Below, piece by piece: positions 29,295 through 39,251 of a DNA stretch of 64,000 bases. The position numbers and the translations under genes are program-made. The stretch lies in NCBI GenBank assembly GCA_019635215.1, contig JAHBZZ010000003.1:124001-188000 (forward strand), read 5' to 3'. Positions within the stretch are counted from its first letter, which is position 1; every line of letters begins with the position of its first letter. The notes under the pieces are model-generated. The model had not been told where the DNA came from. It made no database searches and saw only the letters and a program-made list of their open reading frames with translations. The stretch comes from Nitrosomonas sp. (GTDB lineage Bacteria > Pseudomonadota > Gammaproteobacteria > Burkholderiales > Nitrosomonadaceae).

Positions 29295-29921
29295 CTAATT
29301 GCGGGACGGGAAGATACCTTCGAGCGCAATGATCCAGTTCATTGCAATGAAGGGCGAACGGTTTTCATGGCTTTGTCCGCCACCGAATGCATTAATCGTA
29401 ACGGCTGCCGAATTCATGCTGACATTCGGCGCGGCATTGGAATAAATATTCTGGCGGCTGAGCACCGCCCAGGTATTATTGCCCGGATCAGCACTGTTTC
29501 CGGCGCCGTTTTGCGCATGAACCGTAGCTGTTGGCGTGATAACAGGTAACTGTGGCGGTGTTAGAGTGACAGATTCAGCACCGCCTATTTCTCCGATTTG
29601 ATAATCGGAAAGTCCCGGTCCTTGTCCTGCACCAATCACGGAACGTCCCCGGGTATCCGGCAAGGCAAATGTCGTTTGGCCGTTACCGCCATACATGGTG
29701 CCGAGTATGGAAAACAATGCTGTATTTGAGGAAATAGGGAGTAGCTGGCCATTGGCCAGCGCCCACCCGCGTGGCGCAAAATTACCGGCAAAGACGCACA
29801 TGCCTCCCAACATTGGGGTATCGCCGGCACAGGCCTGAACATTGTTGCTGGCCAGAATTCCGGAAAATAGTGAAGCTGAGATTGCTACGGACAAGGCGGT
29901 ACGGCGGATAGGGTATCCCAT
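29295..29921 (-). CDS. Secreted phage tail-collar domain protein (microcystin-dependent-protein type)
   Basis: ATG 29921 with a strong AAAGGAG site gives 208 residues. A signal peptide (AISASLFSGILASNNVQA) is followed by the tail-collar pattern: GGMCVFAGNFAPRGWALANG, then LFSILGTMYGGNGQTTFALPD and GRSVIGAGQGPG, ending HENRSPFIAMNWIIAL. This fold occurs in phage tail fibres and in a family of bacterial exported proteins (MdpB-like) of unclear function. No other phage genes are near, so it is a chromosomal secreted protein and not part of a prophage. Confidence 0.85.
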   Translation of the reverse strand: MGYPIRRTALSVAISASLFSGILASNNVQACAGDTPMLGGMCVFAGNFAPRGWALANGQLLPISSNTALFSILGTMYGGNGQTTFALPDTRGRSVIGAGQGPGLSDYQIGEIGGAESVTLTPPQLPVITPTATVHAQNGAGNSADPGNNTWAVLSRQNIYSNAAPNVSMNSAAVTINAFGGGQSHENRSPFIAMNWIIALEGIFPSRN

Positions 29922-30017
29922 AATAGCTCCTTTCTGGTTGTTCACGAGTTGGTTCTGAGCTGTACGTACAGAAATCACCGGTGACCTGCTTATACCGGTC
30001 TTTTTTTGATACGGCGC

Positions 30018-30929
30018 TCAGGCCGTTATTCTGCGCCCAAATAAAATTCCAAGCAACCCGATGCCGATCAGTGCAAATATGCCCGGCTCAGGTATTGGAT
30101 TGGGCGGGTTTGTGTGAATAGCGGCATCGAACGATACGATAGCATCGAGTGAAGCGGAATAACTGGAATCCGCCACGAATGCGCCGCCTTCAATATAGTG
30201 AAGAATATGAAAACTCAGTAAATCCCCCGGGTTGAGTATCTGGACAAACTGATGGAGTTCACTGTCATTAAGTGGCCCACCAAACGTGCCTGTATCAACA
30301 CCATTGCTTTGATTACCGAATATTGTGTCTGATAAGAGATCCGAAAAGAACAATTCAGCGCCACTTCCATCAAAAAGCTGAATTTCTGAAGCGGCAAAGG
30401 TATCAGAACCGCTGGTGTCTACATGGTTATCAAAGTCCAGTGAGATGGTGACTGTGATACTGTCCGTTGCGGACAGATTCTGCAGGCTGAAGAACAAATC
30501 ATAAAAGGCCTTGTTTGTGGCATCGGTATCTGTGATGTTCAAGAAATTTCCATTGATATTCGAATGTATCTCCCAGCCGTCGCCGATATCGGTAAGTGTG
30601 CCACCGAGTGGATTGGAACCGGATGTTATTGTGGTGTCATTGATCGTTGTCGCAGTGGACGTGCCGCCAATGGTTTGTACCAGGCTGCCGGTGTGTGTGG
30701 TATTGCCTGTTGCCGGACTGGAGTTTGCCGCGTCAAAGCTGAGATAATCACCCGCATTGGGATCAGTCGATAAGCTGGTGAAAATTCTTAAATCTGCAGG
30801 CAGCGGTGCAGCCGCGATAGTAGCGGCCGCAAGTAAAAAGAAGCCGCTTGTTAACAGTCCTAATCCGATTCGCAAGGATGATTTTTTCAATGGATTTTTC
30901 AGGTGCCGAGAATGGGATTGATGTTTCAT
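30018..30929 (-). CDS. PEP-CTERM sorting-signal protein
   Basis: The 303-residue exported protein has a signal peptide (LRIGLGLLTSGFFLLAAATI) and a Ser/Thr/Asn-rich beta-type middle. The C-terminus consists of IPEPGIFALIGIGLLGILFG followed by the basic RRITA: a PEP motif, membrane helix and Arg cluster, the signal processed by an exosortase. ATG 30929 is spaced best from GGAG; upstream ATG 30932 and TTG 30941 are also possible. Exosortase genes are not in the window. Such proteins are usually exopolysaccharide-associated surface proteins. Confidence 0.85.
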   Translation of the reverse strand: MKHQSHSRHLKNPLKKSSLRIGLGLLTSGFFLLAAATIAAAPLPADLRIFTSLSTDPNAGDYLSFDAANSSPATGNTTHTGSLVQTIGGTSTATTINDTTITSGSNPLGGTLTDIGDGWEIHSNINGNFLNITDTDATNKAFYDLFFSLQNLSATDSITVTISLDFDNHVDTSGSDTFAASEIQLFDGSGAELFFSDLLSDTIFGNQSNGVDTGTFGGPLNDSELHQFVQILNPGDLLSFHILHYIEGGAFVADSSYSASLDAIVSFDAAIHTNPPNPIPEPGIFALIGIGLLGILFGRRITA

Positions 30930-31352
30930 CATACGCTCCAATCAAGTAGGGTTATGGATTCTTACAAACGTGAGCCGCGTGAATAAATAAGATGGCCAGT
31001 TAATGCACATGCAAAATGCACGCATATGTTTATAATATACTGATTCTAGGTTCATTAACACCGCATTGTGTGTTTTATTGCACCGGGGTGTCAAACTGTA
31101 AACATATCCGGTGTTTCAACTCAGAAAAGCGATAGCAGGATGCATTTGGAAAAAGCCGGTTTTTTGTTTCTGAATACCGCTGTTATACACGATCGTCATG
31201 TATATGATGCTGCGAAACATCGCAACGTAGGGAATGCGTTGTGTTCGAACGATTGGTTAGGATAGCAATCATAAAAAGAACGCGCTGCATGAGGAAGCAT
31301 CTGTAACCTGTGCGCAGCAATATCACTGCCGACTATTGAGGAGTAGCGTTAC
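30930..31352. other. Intergenic region between the PEP-CTERM gene and ppsA
   Basis: These 423 bp hold no supported gene and must contain divergent promoters for the PEP-CTERM gene and ppsA. A GAGGAG ribosome-binding site sits at the ppsA end (31,338). I see no repeat or terminator here. Confidence 0.5.
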
Positions 31353-33737
31353 ATGAATGGATATATTATGTGGTTTGATCAGTTGACCTTGCGTGATGTA
31401 GGGGCAGTAGGCGGTAAGAATGCTTCACTGGGCGAAATGATCAGACACTTGTCGCAGGCCGGTGTCAACGTGCCGTCCGGTTTTGCCACCACCACAAAAG
31501 CTTACCGGGCGTTTCTGGACGCAAATGCGCTTACCGATCGAATCAACCGGGAGCTGGAAGCGCTGGATGTTGACGATATCGAGGCATTGACGACAACGGG
31601 GCGGACAATTCGAAACTGGATTCTGAGCGCGACAATGCCCGATACGTTACAGCAGGCTATTGTGCTTGCTTATGAAAAACTTGCTGCGGACAGCGGTCAT
31701 CGGGAAACGGTTTCTTTTGCCGTGCGTTCTTCCGCAACCGCGGAAGATCTGGAAAACGCCTCGTTCGCCGGCCAGCAGGAAACCCTGCTGAATATCAAGG
31801 GCCTGGAGTCGCTGCTGGAAGCCATCAAAATCGTATTCGCCTCGTTGTATAACGATCGTGCGATTGCGTATCGCGTGCATCAGCATTTTCCGCATGATAA
31901 GGTTTATCTATCAGCCGGTATCCAGAAAATGGTGCGCAGTGATCTGGGCGCAAGCGGCGTCATGTTTACGCTGGATACCGAATCGGGTTTCCGTGACGCT
32001 GTCTTTATCACTGCGGCTTATGGGTTGGGTGAGACCATCGTGCAGGGCGTGGTCAATCCGGATGAGTTTTATGTCTATAAGCGTGGACTCGACGCGGGTT
32101 ATCCCGCCATTCTTTCCCGGCGGCTGGGCAGTAAAGCGATAGAAATGATTTACAGCGACGCGGCAAGCGCTGGAACAACCGCCACGGTGACGCGCAGTGT
32201 GGAAAGCGCCCGCCGCACGCGATTTTGCCTGTCCGACGGACAAGTTGAGGCGCTTGCACGCCAGGCCGTGATTATTGAACAGCATTACGGGAAACCCATG
32301 GATATTGAATGGGCTTTGGACGGCTTGGACGGACAGTTATATATCGTACAGGCGCGCCCGGAGACTGTCGAAAGCCGTGCCGGCGCAGTGTTGGAACGGT
32401 ACAGGCTGAATAATAGAGGTGTGATATTGGCCGAAGGCCGGGCGATCGGCCAGAAAATAGGCCAGGGAGCGGCGCGTTTGATCCGTGATATTGCCCAGAT
32501 GCACAAAATCCAGCCGGGCGATGTGCTCGTGACCGATATGACTGACCCGGATTGGGAGCCCATCATGAAACGGGCAGCTGCAATTGTTACGAACCGGGGC
32601 GGGCGGACCTGTCATGCAGCGATTATAGCCCGGGAAATGGGTATTCCTGCGGTGGTAGGCTGCGGTGATGCGACGGAAAAAATTACGGATGGCGCACCGG
32701 TTACGGTTTCGTGCGCTGAAGGCGATAGCGGATTTGTGTATGCCGGTTTGCTGCCGTTTGAGCGTACCACTGCCGCGACGGAAAATTTGCCCGAACTGCC
32801 GGTAAAAATCATGATGAACGTAGGTAATCCATCATATGCCTTTTCATTTTCACGCATGCCGAATCAGGGTGTCGGCTTGGCGCGGTTGGAATTCATCATC
32901 AGTAACATGATCGGCATTCATCCCAAGGCTTTGCTGGAATTCGACCGGCTGCCCGAAAACCTGAAAGATCAGCTCAGCGACCCTATCGCAGGTTACAGCA
33001 GTCCGGTTGATTTTTATGTGGATAAACTGGCCGAAGGTATTGCGACACTGGCTGCGGCTTTTTATCCGCACCCGGTGATTGTGCGTACGTCCGATTTTAA
33101 ATCGAACGAATACGCCAATCTGCTCGGCGGTGATCGTTATGAACCGCATGAAGAAAATCCCATGATCGGTTTTCGGGGCGCGTCGCGTTATCTTTCCCCG
33201 GATTTCCGCGACTGTTTCGAACTGGAATGCAAAGCGTTGCGCAAGGTACGCGATGACATGGGACTGACCAACATTGAGGTCATGATTCCATTTTGCCGCA
33301 CGCTTGAAGAGGCGGCGCAGGTTACCGCTTTACTCGCGTCACAAGGGCTTGAGCGCGGTAAAAACGGCCTGCGGTTGATTATGATGTGCGAAATTCCGTC
33401 CAATGCCGTGCTGGCGGAGGCGTTTTTACAGTATTTCGATGGTTTTTCGATTGGCTCGAATGACCTGACGCAACTGACGCTGGGTATCGACCGGGATTCC
33501 GGACTGGTGTCGCATTTATTTGATGAACGCAATCCAGCCGTCAGGCAGTTGCTGAAAATGGCGATTGACGCATGTCACAGACAGAACAAATATATCGGCA
33601 TATGCGGGCAGGGGCCTTCGGATTATCCGGACTTCGCAGCCTGGCTGTTTGAGCAGCGCATCAGCAGCATATCGCTTAATCCCGACTCGGTGATACAGAC
33701 ATGGCTGGATCTGGCCAAAATGCAGCATCCGGTATGA
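31353..33737 (+). CDS. ppsA: Phosphoenolpyruvate synthase
   Basis: PpsA converts pyruvate, ATP and water to phosphoenolpyruvate, AMP and phosphate for gluconeogenesis. The 794 residues show the N-terminal ATP-binding domain ([11 protein letters not shown]), the central phosphohistidine domain [15 protein letters not shown] with His421, and the C-terminal PEP/pyruvate domain ([14 protein letters not shown], later [12 protein letters not shown]). The length is standard. A strong GAGGAG precedes the ATG. Its TGA overlaps the ATG of the regulator ppsR, so activity and regulation are co-expressed. Confidence 0.97.
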   Translation: MNGYIMWFDQLTLRDVGAVGGKNASLGEMIRHLSQAGVNVPSGFATTTKAYRAFLDANALTDRINRELEALDVDDIEALTTTGRTIRNWILSATMPDTLQQAIVLAYEKLAADSGHRETVSFAVRSSATAEDLENASFAGQQETLLNIKGLESLLEAIKIVFASLYNDRAIAYRVHQHFPHDKVYLSAGIQKMVRSDLGASGVMFTLDTESGFRDAVFITAAYGLGETIVQGVVNPDEFYVYKRGLDAGYPAILSRRLGSKAIEMIYSDAASAGTTATVTRSVESARRTRFCLSDGQVEALARQAVIIEQHYGKPMDIEWALDGLDGQLYIVQARPETVESRAGAVLERYRLNNRGVILAEGRAIGQKIGQGAARLIRDIAQMHKIQPGDVLVTDMTDPDWEPIMKRAAAIVTNRGGRTCHAAIIAREMGIPAVVGCGDATEKITDGAPVTVSCAEGDSGFVYAGLLPFERTTAATENLPELPVKIMMNVGNPSYAFSFSRMPNQGVGLARLEFIISNMIGIHPKALLEFDRLPENLKDQLSDPIAGYSSPVDFYVDKLAEGIATLAAAFYPHPVIVRTSDFKSNEYANLLGGDRYEPHEENPMIGFRGASRYLSPDFRDCFELECKALRKVRDDMGLTNIEVMIPFCRTLEEAAQVTALLASQGLERGKNGLRLIMMCEIPSNAVLAEAFLQYFDGFSIGSNDLTQLTLGIDRDSGLVSHLFDERNPAVRQLLKMAIDACHRQNKYIGICGQGPSDYPDFAAWLFEQRISSISLNPDSVIQTWLDLAKMQHPV

Positions 33738-34564
33738 GCGGGCAGAAGCGTACAGTCTTCTATTTGTCCGACCGGACCGGTATTACCGCCGAGACGCTGG
33801 GTCACAGTTTATTGACACAGTTCGATAACATTACCTGGGAAACGGTCAATGCGCCGTTTCTGGACAGTGTTGAAAAAGCCGGCGCTGTCAGGGAACAGAT
33901 TGATCGGGCGGCTGAACACGATGGCTGCAGGCCGCTGATTTTCAGTACATTGCTCAAGCCGGAGATTCTGGATGTCATTAAACAGGCCAATTGTCGTGTT
34001 TTTGACTTTTTTGAAACATTTATCCATTCGGTCGAAGAAGAGTTGCACCAGCCTTTTGCCGGTATGGCAGGCCGTTCGCATAGCCTGCAGCATCATATGG
34101 CGTATTTCAAGCGCATTGCGGCGATTAATTATGTTCTGGCACATGATGACGGCATTGACCCACGGCATTTTAAAGAAGCCGAGATCATTCTGGTCGGCGT
34201 ATCGCGCTCCGGCAAAACACCGGCTTGCCTTTATCTTGGGTTGCAGTACGGCATTGCGGCGGCAAATTATCCATTCACGCCGGATGATATGCATGTGCAG
34301 CAATTGCCCGAAGTGTTGCAAATGGTCAGATCAAAATTGTTCGGTCTGACGCTGAGTGCGGCGCAACTTCATGTGATTCGTAGCGAACGCCATCCCGGCA
34401 GTCAGTATGCTTCGCTGGCGCAATGCGCGCTGGAAATCGAATGGCAGGAATCAATTTTTCATCGATACCATATTCCCTTTCAGGATACGACGCGCATTTC
34501 TATCGAAGAAATTAGCACCATCATCCTGAATCGATGCGGCTTGAAACGCCGGTTGTATGGTTAG
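33734..34564 (+). CDS. ppsR: PEP synthase regulatory protein (kinase/pyrophosphorylase)
   Basis: This DUF299-family protein switches PpsA off and on by ADP-dependent phosphorylation and phosphate-dependent dephosphorylation of a Thr near its catalytic His. Start ATG 33734 ([20 protein letters not shown]) overlaps the ppsA stop and gives 276 residues. The P-loop [15 protein letters not shown] lies near residues 154-168, and [11 protein letters not shown] is near the end. The target Thr is present in PpsA (GGRTCHAA). The pairing directly supports both calls. Confidence 0.95.
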   Translation: MSGQKRTVFYLSDRTGITAETLGHSLLTQFDNITWETVNAPFLDSVEKAGAVREQIDRAAEHDGCRPLIFSTLLKPEILDVIKQANCRVFDFFETFIHSVEEELHQPFAGMAGRSHSLQHHMAYFKRIAAINYVLAHDDGIDPRHFKEAEIILVGVSRSGKTPACLYLGLQYGIAAANYPFTPDDMHVQQLPEVLQMVRSKLFGLTLSAAQLHVIRSERHPGSQYASLAQCALEIEWQESIFHRYHIPFQDTTRISIEEISTIILNRCGLKRRLYG

Positions 34565-34689
34565 CGGGCTATTGAAAATAGACTGTTAGAGCAGATGTCG
34601 TCGCTGAGCATTCCGTCTATGCGCGATAGCAAGCACTCTTTTTGAGACGGTTTCGGGTGAATTAGAAAATTCTTATTTACACATCTAAT

Positions 34690-34708
34690 GATAATGATTA
34701 TCATTTGT
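34690..34708. promoter_or_regulatory. Fur-box-like operator upstream of the DUF2325 gene
   Basis: GATAATGATTATCATTTGT matches 15 of 19 positions of the Fur consensus GATAATGATAATCATTATC. It lies 125 bp after ppsR and about 280 bp before the next gene start, in a 425-bp gap with no other features. It suggests iron control of the DUF2325 gene. Confidence 0.75.
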
Positions 34709-34989
34709 ATTCTTCTGTTTGTATAAGACAATCAATGCTACGAAAGTAGATTAGCCAGCTATTTAAAGCCAGCCATAAAAAAACATTCATCACGATTTTA
34801 TGGAAGGTGCTGCATGCAGGATCGAATCAAAAAGCCAATCGATGGCGTAATTTCTGTTTTTCAAGAAACATATTGTACCTAACATGCGTATGTTGCGTGT
34901 GTTGCGCTGCGTTTGCATGTCCAATCGTGAAAATCAGGCTCTCGTTTTTCCAGAAATCAGATGTTATTAATACAGTGGGTTATTACATT

Positions 34990-36342
34990 ATGAGTACGAA
35001 TATTTCGTTGAAACAATTCATCAACGGGTATTTATCCCTGCGGGATTATGCGGAACACCGGTTGTTGCCGCAGATGATGGTAAATGTGATTAAAAGAACC
35101 AGACTCTGGGAATTGAAAGATATGTACCATTGTCCGGTTGTCGGTACATGTCTGTCGCTGGATGATCTGGCAAAATTTGCACGCCGTTTTGAGCTGGAGT
35201 CGTCGCAGGCAGATGCTTTTACCTTGCACGTAGCGGTCGTCAATCATGCAAGAACGCGTAACCCATTGTCCAAGGCTATACAGAAGCATCTGGACGCGAA
35301 GTACCGGCATATCATCGCCTGCTTCAATCAGGCCAAATCGGATCAGGAAGTTGAAGCCCTGTGGCGCGAATTTTTGAACCGGGGGGAAGGCGCCGGCGGT
35401 ATGTGGGCGGCCCTTACACATAAATCAGTCAGTGAAAAAACGCGCGAGCTGATTTATGCCGAAATGCACATGCTTTCACATCAGGTTGGTGCACATCATG
35501 CGGTCGATATGCGCAAGCTCAGGCAACTGGAGCAGGAAAATCTAAAACTGCACGATGCGCTGGATTTGATGCAGAGACGTTATGCACAAGCCCGATCCAA
35601 ATGGCAGCAAAAACTGGACAAGGCGATTCAACTGGCGGAAAGCCAGTGCCAGCAGCAACATGTCATCGAGAAAATGCAGGCTGATTTGTTTAAATTCGAA
35701 TCGGGTCAGGCGATTACCGAGATGGGGAAACGTTTGATGACATTGGTGCATGAGAATGACAAACTGCTTGCAGCAGCGGAGCGTGTCAATGCATTGGAAA
35801 AATCGTTGCATCATGCTCATGCTGAAATAGCAAAGCTCAAACAGGAACGCACTGCATTGGCGGATCAATGCGCGCCTTTTGGCAGTCTGGCCAAAGAAGC
35901 CGTCCATAGTGATGATGAGTTGATGGAGGGCGAACAGCAGACCTGCGCTATATCGCTGACTGCAAGAAAATGTGTACTGTGCGTAGGTGGGCGCGTTGCA
36001 TTGCTGCCACAATATCGCGCACTTGCACAGCGGTATGGCTTCAGTTTGATTCACCATGACGGTGGGTTGCATGAATCTCTGTCGCGTCTGCCGGAATTAA
36101 TCAACAAGGCAAGTACCGTCATTTGCCCGACGGATTCCGTCAGCCATGCGGCGTACTATCTTTTGAAACGCTACTGTAAGCGCCAACATAAACCGTGTCT
36201 GTTGTACAAGGGCGCCGGTATTTCGAGATTTACCCAGGTCTTGGATCAATTGACTGCCGGAAAATCTCATTTGAATGGGTATGCCAAGGATGCATTGCCG
36301 CAGATGGATGCGGCAGGCGCAAACAATATGCAACAGCATTAA
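34990..36342 (+). CDS. DUF2325 protein with long central coiled coil, probably iron-regulated
   Basis: From ATG 34990 (MSTNISLKQFINGYLSLRD) the protein has 450 residues. An N-terminal helical part is followed by a long coiled coil (about residues 175-300: RKLRQLEQENLKLHDALD and more). The C-terminal DUF2325 domain runs from CVLCVGGRVALLPQYRALA to LLYKGAGISRFTQVL and has a Rossmann-like start. The frame is open upstream to GTG 34807, but that part looks non-coding. Function is unknown. DUF2325 proteins are often found in iron-responsive settings, which fits the strong Fur-box-like site upstream and the bacterioferritin downstream. Confidence 0.8.
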   Translation: MSTNISLKQFINGYLSLRDYAEHRLLPQMMVNVIKRTRLWELKDMYHCPVVGTCLSLDDLAKFARRFELESSQADAFTLHVAVVNHARTRNPLSKAIQKHLDAKYRHIIACFNQAKSDQEVEALWREFLNRGEGAGGMWAALTHKSVSEKTRELIYAEMHMLSHQVGAHHAVDMRKLRQLEQENLKLHDALDLMQRRYAQARSKWQQKLDKAIQLAESQCQQQHVIEKMQADLFKFESGQAITEMGKRLMTLVHENDKLLAAAERVNALEKSLHHAHAEIAKLKQERTALADQCAPFGSLAKEAVHSDDELMEGEQQTCAISLTARKCVLCVGGRVALLPQYRALAQRYGFSLIHHDGGLHESLSRLPELINKASTVICPTDSVSHAAYYLLKRYCKRQHKPCLLYKGAGISRFTQVLDQLTAGKSHLNGYAKDALPQMDAAGANNMQQH

Positions 36343-36370
36343 TGTGCGACGTCCGGGTAGGAGCGATATT

Positions 36371-36389
36371 GATAATAATTAGCATTTAT
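36371..36389. promoter_or_regulatory. Fur-box-like operator upstream of bacterioferritin
   Basis: GATAATAATTAGCATTTAT keeps most positions of the Fur consensus (about 13 of 19). It lies 28 bp after the DUF2325 stop and 220 bp before bfr. It may control bfr alone. Weaker than the site at 34,690. Confidence 0.5.
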
Positions 36390-36612
36390 AATCAACAGTA
36401 TATTGTTGTTTTCATGTTCTGTAATCCTTATAATGATAGTTTCCTCTGTTGACAGCAGGATGTCCGTACCGAACAAAGTGACGCTGTCATATATTTCTCG
36501 GGAATGAAATGCAGGAGGGAAGATTGTTGTTCTTTGATGACTTCAAGCAGAAGTTGTTTTAAAAAGGAAACAATCTTCAATTCAATAGTTCGTCATGAAA
36601 GGAAAATATCTT

Positions 36613-37080
36613 ATGAAAGGGAATACGAAAATTATCAATACACTGAATACGCTTCTTGCTGAAGAACTGACCGCCATGGATCAATATTTCATACATTCGC
36701 GTATGTATGAAGATTGGGGGTTTAATAAGCTTTATGAGCGTATCGGTCATGAAATGGACGATGAGAAACAGCATGCAGACCTTCTGATCAAACGGATTTT
36801 GTATCTGGAAGGTGTACCTATTTTGGGAAACCGCAGCCCGCTTAAAATCGGCAAGGATGTACCGGGAATGCTGCAAAATGATCTGGAACTGGAACGTTCT
36901 GTGATTGTAGCGCTGCGAAATGCCATCGCCGATTGTGAGCAGGAGCGGGACTACCAGACCCGGGAAATTCTTGAGCAACTACTGGCTGACACAGAAGAAG
37001 ATCATGCTTATTGGCTGGAAAAACAGCTGTATCTGATCGATAAAATCGGACTGCAGAATTACCTGCAGTCTCAGATGTAA
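36613..37080 (+). CDS. bfr: Bacterioferritin family protein with Lys at the usual haem-ligand position
   Basis: The 155-residue iron-storage protein (ATG 36613, AAAGGA upstream) aligns end to end with E. coli Bfr ([19 protein letters not shown]; ends [12 protein letters not shown]). Ferroxidase ligands are present: Glu18, Glu51, His54, Glu94, and Glu128/His131 after a one-residue shift. At position 52, where Met is the axial haem ligand of standard Bfr, the codon is AAA (Lys). This subunit may therefore not bind haem, or may pair with another Met-bearing subunit, as two-subunit bacterioferritins do in other bacteria. It follows an iron-regulated-looking gene. Confidence 0.93.
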   Translation: MKGNTKIINTLNTLLAEELTAMDQYFIHSRMYEDWGFNKLYERIGHEMDDEKQHADLLIKRILYLEGVPILGNRSPLKIGKDVPGMLQNDLELERSVIVALRNAIADCEQERDYQTREILEQLLADTEEDHAYWLEKQLYLIDKIGLQNYLQSQM

Positions 37081-37115
37081 AATTTGCCGCCGTATGGCGA
37101 TGGCGATGGCAATGA

Positions 37116-37134
37116 CCACCTGATAATCAGGTGG
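37116..37134 (+). terminator. Hairpin downstream of bfr, possible terminator
   Basis: CCACCTGATAATCAGGTGG is a perfect inverted repeat 35 bp after the bfr stop, followed by GTTTG. The short T-run makes it a weak intrinsic terminator. Confidence 0.45.
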
Positions 37135-37400
37135 GTTTGCAACGCGTGCAGGCATTAATTGTGCGCATTGGCTTGCACGAGGATTCTTGTTCATGTGGAA
37201 TGCGCGCTATGCAAACTGTGGTCACTTGTTGAAACCGCGTTGATTCAGTAGTCAGACTTTTTGTAAAGGATAACGCCATCGCTCGCGATGTGTATAGTTT
37301 CCAGTCTGTTGTAGAGCGTCATAATTGTGGCAACTTAGACCGGATTCAGGCTGGTTCGGCATGATTCTGTCGGATTTTTTAACACTCCACTCATTTTGCT

Positions 37401-37498
37401 GTTATTGCGACGCCGAAACGGGCAGACCTGATGAATTACATCGCGTGGTGAAGCAAAACGGTCCCGGGTTATTTCAGTCCTGCGGGATTCGCAATAAC
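37401..37498. repeat. Intergenic inverted-repeat unit of about 100 bp
   Basis: GTTATTGCGA at 37,401 and TCGCAATAAC at 37,489 form a perfect 10-bp inverted repeat enclosing 78 bp without a supported gene. The pattern resembles widespread small intergenic repeat units of bacterial genomes. The surrounding gap (37,081-37,889, 809 bp) has no other recognisable feature apart from two hairpins. Confidence 0.45.
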
Positions 37499-37772
37499 GG
37501 ACAAAGTCCGCGTAGTCCACTGGAATGGACTTCTCCCCTCAACGGCATGGCACTATGCCAGACTAGAGATTTAACCCAATAGTCGAAGAAGGAAGAGTCA
37601 AATGAATATTGCCCGGATTTCGCAAATTGCCGCTGTGTTTGATAGGCATGGAAGCTTGCGGTAGAGTACATGAGAGGTAAAAACGACGCCAACATGCGAA
37701 AGCGGTTCCGATTTGCTTGAAAGGTGCAGTGTGTACTGCAAGAGGAACATATGCCCTGTCAGGCATTTGAAT

Positions 37773-37802
37773 AAAAGCGGAATTCGAGAATCCCGCTTTT
37801 TC
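37773..37802 (-). terminator. Terminator of the siderophore minus-strand operon
   Basis: A 13-bp stem with one mismatch (AAAAGCGGAATTC pairing with GAATCCCGCTTTT) lies about 90 bp beyond the stop codon of the hydroxylase gene. A and T tracts on both sides make it usable in both directions, but the minus-strand operon is the only gene running into it. Confidence 0.65.
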
Positions 37803-37889
37803 TTTGTACTTTAGAGAGGCTGGAAATACGTGAATGCGCAATGCTCACGCTGGAGCGTGTCAAAAATGCCCTATAACCAGACTAAAGTA

Positions 37890-39251
37890 TCACTCGCGTC
37901 CGGCACACGCAGAGAATGTCGACGCCGCCAGATAGTTTTCTTCATCATCACCGCAACAGGTTTCACTCCAATACAAGGGTGAAGGGGCGAAATCCGTGCG
38001 ATATATTTTCTGATCAAGAAGACTGTTGACGATGACCGCCGCCCGCCAGGCCGCCAGGCTCAGTTGCGGATCGGCGATGCCATGCGTTCGCAGACCGGCA
38101 TTCATCATGTAAATCCGGTGGGTTGCGGGGCCATCCCACAGCGCCTGATAATCTTCGGTCAGCGGTATGTTATTTTCACTGTCGCGCTCGAATCGCGTAG
38201 CCAGCGGTGCAAGACAATCGGGTATGGCCTGTCGGTATCCGGTTGCGAGGATGACCACATCGGCAGAGACGCTTTCGTCGGATTCATCGAATCGATTGTG
38301 CATGTGCAGCTGCCAGTCCGCCGAATTCCGGGTCATGCGCCGCACCTCACGGTTTGTCATGATGCGGTAATCATGGTTGCTATCCTTATGCCGTAGAAAA
38401 TCATTTTCATAAAGATATTGGGATATTTCAATGAGTGTTTGCGGGGAAACGCCATCCCCGGCCAGCGTTTGAGTGCGGACGATACGGTCACGGCGATTGT
38501 CCGGCTGGCGGTAGAAGCTTTTTACGTAATCCGGTGTAAAATATTCGTTGGTAAATGCCGTTTCATCCAGTGGCTCGAGGTTGGGGCGGCGGCTGATCCA
38601 GGTGACTTCTCTGGGTTTTCCATGAGCCTCGGACAGAACGTCGAGGAAAATTTCCGCGCCGCTTTGTCCACCGCCAATGACGACGACGCGCCGGTCCTGT
38701 AACTGGTGATCGGTAACCATATAATGACTGCTGTGTACACAGCGTGCACCCATGTGCGTCTGTGCCCATGTCGGAATATAGGGTGCCACGCCGGTACCGA
38801 TGATCAGATTTGTGGAACGGACGGCGTACTCGTTGTTGAATTTGAGCAGAAACCCGTGATGATCGAAATCGATTTCTGCGACGTCCTGATTGAAAGCAAG
38901 ATTCGGTAATTGCTCCGAGACCCATCGTAAATAATCAGCAAATTCAGCCCGGCGAACACGGGGAAACTCGGCATGCAGGAACCGGTAAAAACGGCCGTGA
39001 GCGACCAGATAAGCTAAAAAGCTATAAGGGCTGGTTGGATCGACGGGGGTGACCAGATCTTTCAGAAATGAAGTCTGCATGCGTGTGCTCGGCAGCATCA
39101 TGCCGGGATGCCAGGCGAAAGCCGGGCGGCGGTCGAAGAAGCAACTGGTCGTTTGCGTCAATGGCGCCAGTAAAGCGGCCAGACTGAGATTAAACGGGCC
39201 GATGCCGACACCCGCCAGGTTAAGATGAGCTGAGGTTTCTTTCATGTGCAT
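37890..39251 (-). CDS. L-lysine/L-ornithine N-monooxygenase (SidA/IucD/PvdA family)
   Basis: This flavin- and NADPH-dependent enzyme N-hydroxylates the side-chain amine of lysine or ornithine, the first step to a hydroxamate iron ligand. The 453 residues show the FAD motif GVGIGPFNLSLAALL near the N-terminus, MQTSFLKDLVTPVDPTSPYS, the NADPH motif VVVIGGGQSGAEIF, and the late ATGYRQAIPD motif. The DPTSPYSFLAYL stretch looks slightly closer to lysine (IucD-like) enzymes, but substrate choice is uncertain. ATG 39251 or 39245 may start it. It overlaps the acylase by 32 bp and ends the exporter-acylase-hydroxylase operon. Confidence 0.92.
   Translation of the reverse strand: MHMKETSAHLNLAGVGIGPFNLSLAALLAPLTQTTSCFFDRRPAFAWHPGMMLPSTRMQTSFLKDLVTPVDPTSPYSFLAYLVAHGRFYRFLHAEFPRVRRAEFADYLRWVSEQLPNLAFNQDVAEIDFDHHGFLLKFNNEYAVRSTNLIIGTGVAPYIPTWAQTHMGARCVHSSHYMVTDHQLQDRRVVVIGGGQSGAEIFLDVLSEAHGKPREVTWISRRPNLEPLDETAFTNEYFTPDYVKSFYRQPDNRRDRIVRTQTLAGDGVSPQTLIEISQYLYENDFLRHKDSNHDYRIMTNREVRRMTRNSADWQLHMHNRFDESDESVSADVVILATGYRQAIPDCLAPLATRFERDSENNIPLTEDYQALWDGPATHRIYMMNAGLRTHGIADPQLSLAAWRAAVIVNSLLDQKIYRTDFAPSPLYWSETCCGDDEENYLAASTFSACAGRE

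Noticed and set aside
29295..29921. Possible prophage because of the tail-collar domain
   Set aside because: The protein has its own signal peptide and no other phage gene is near.
31068..31265. 65-codon frame upstream of ppsA
   Set aside because: No support beyond being open; lies in the ppsA promoter region.
34807..34989. Upstream extension of the DUF2325 gene from GTG
   Set aside because: The extension is Cys-rich and unlike the family; ATG 34990 fits the protein start better.
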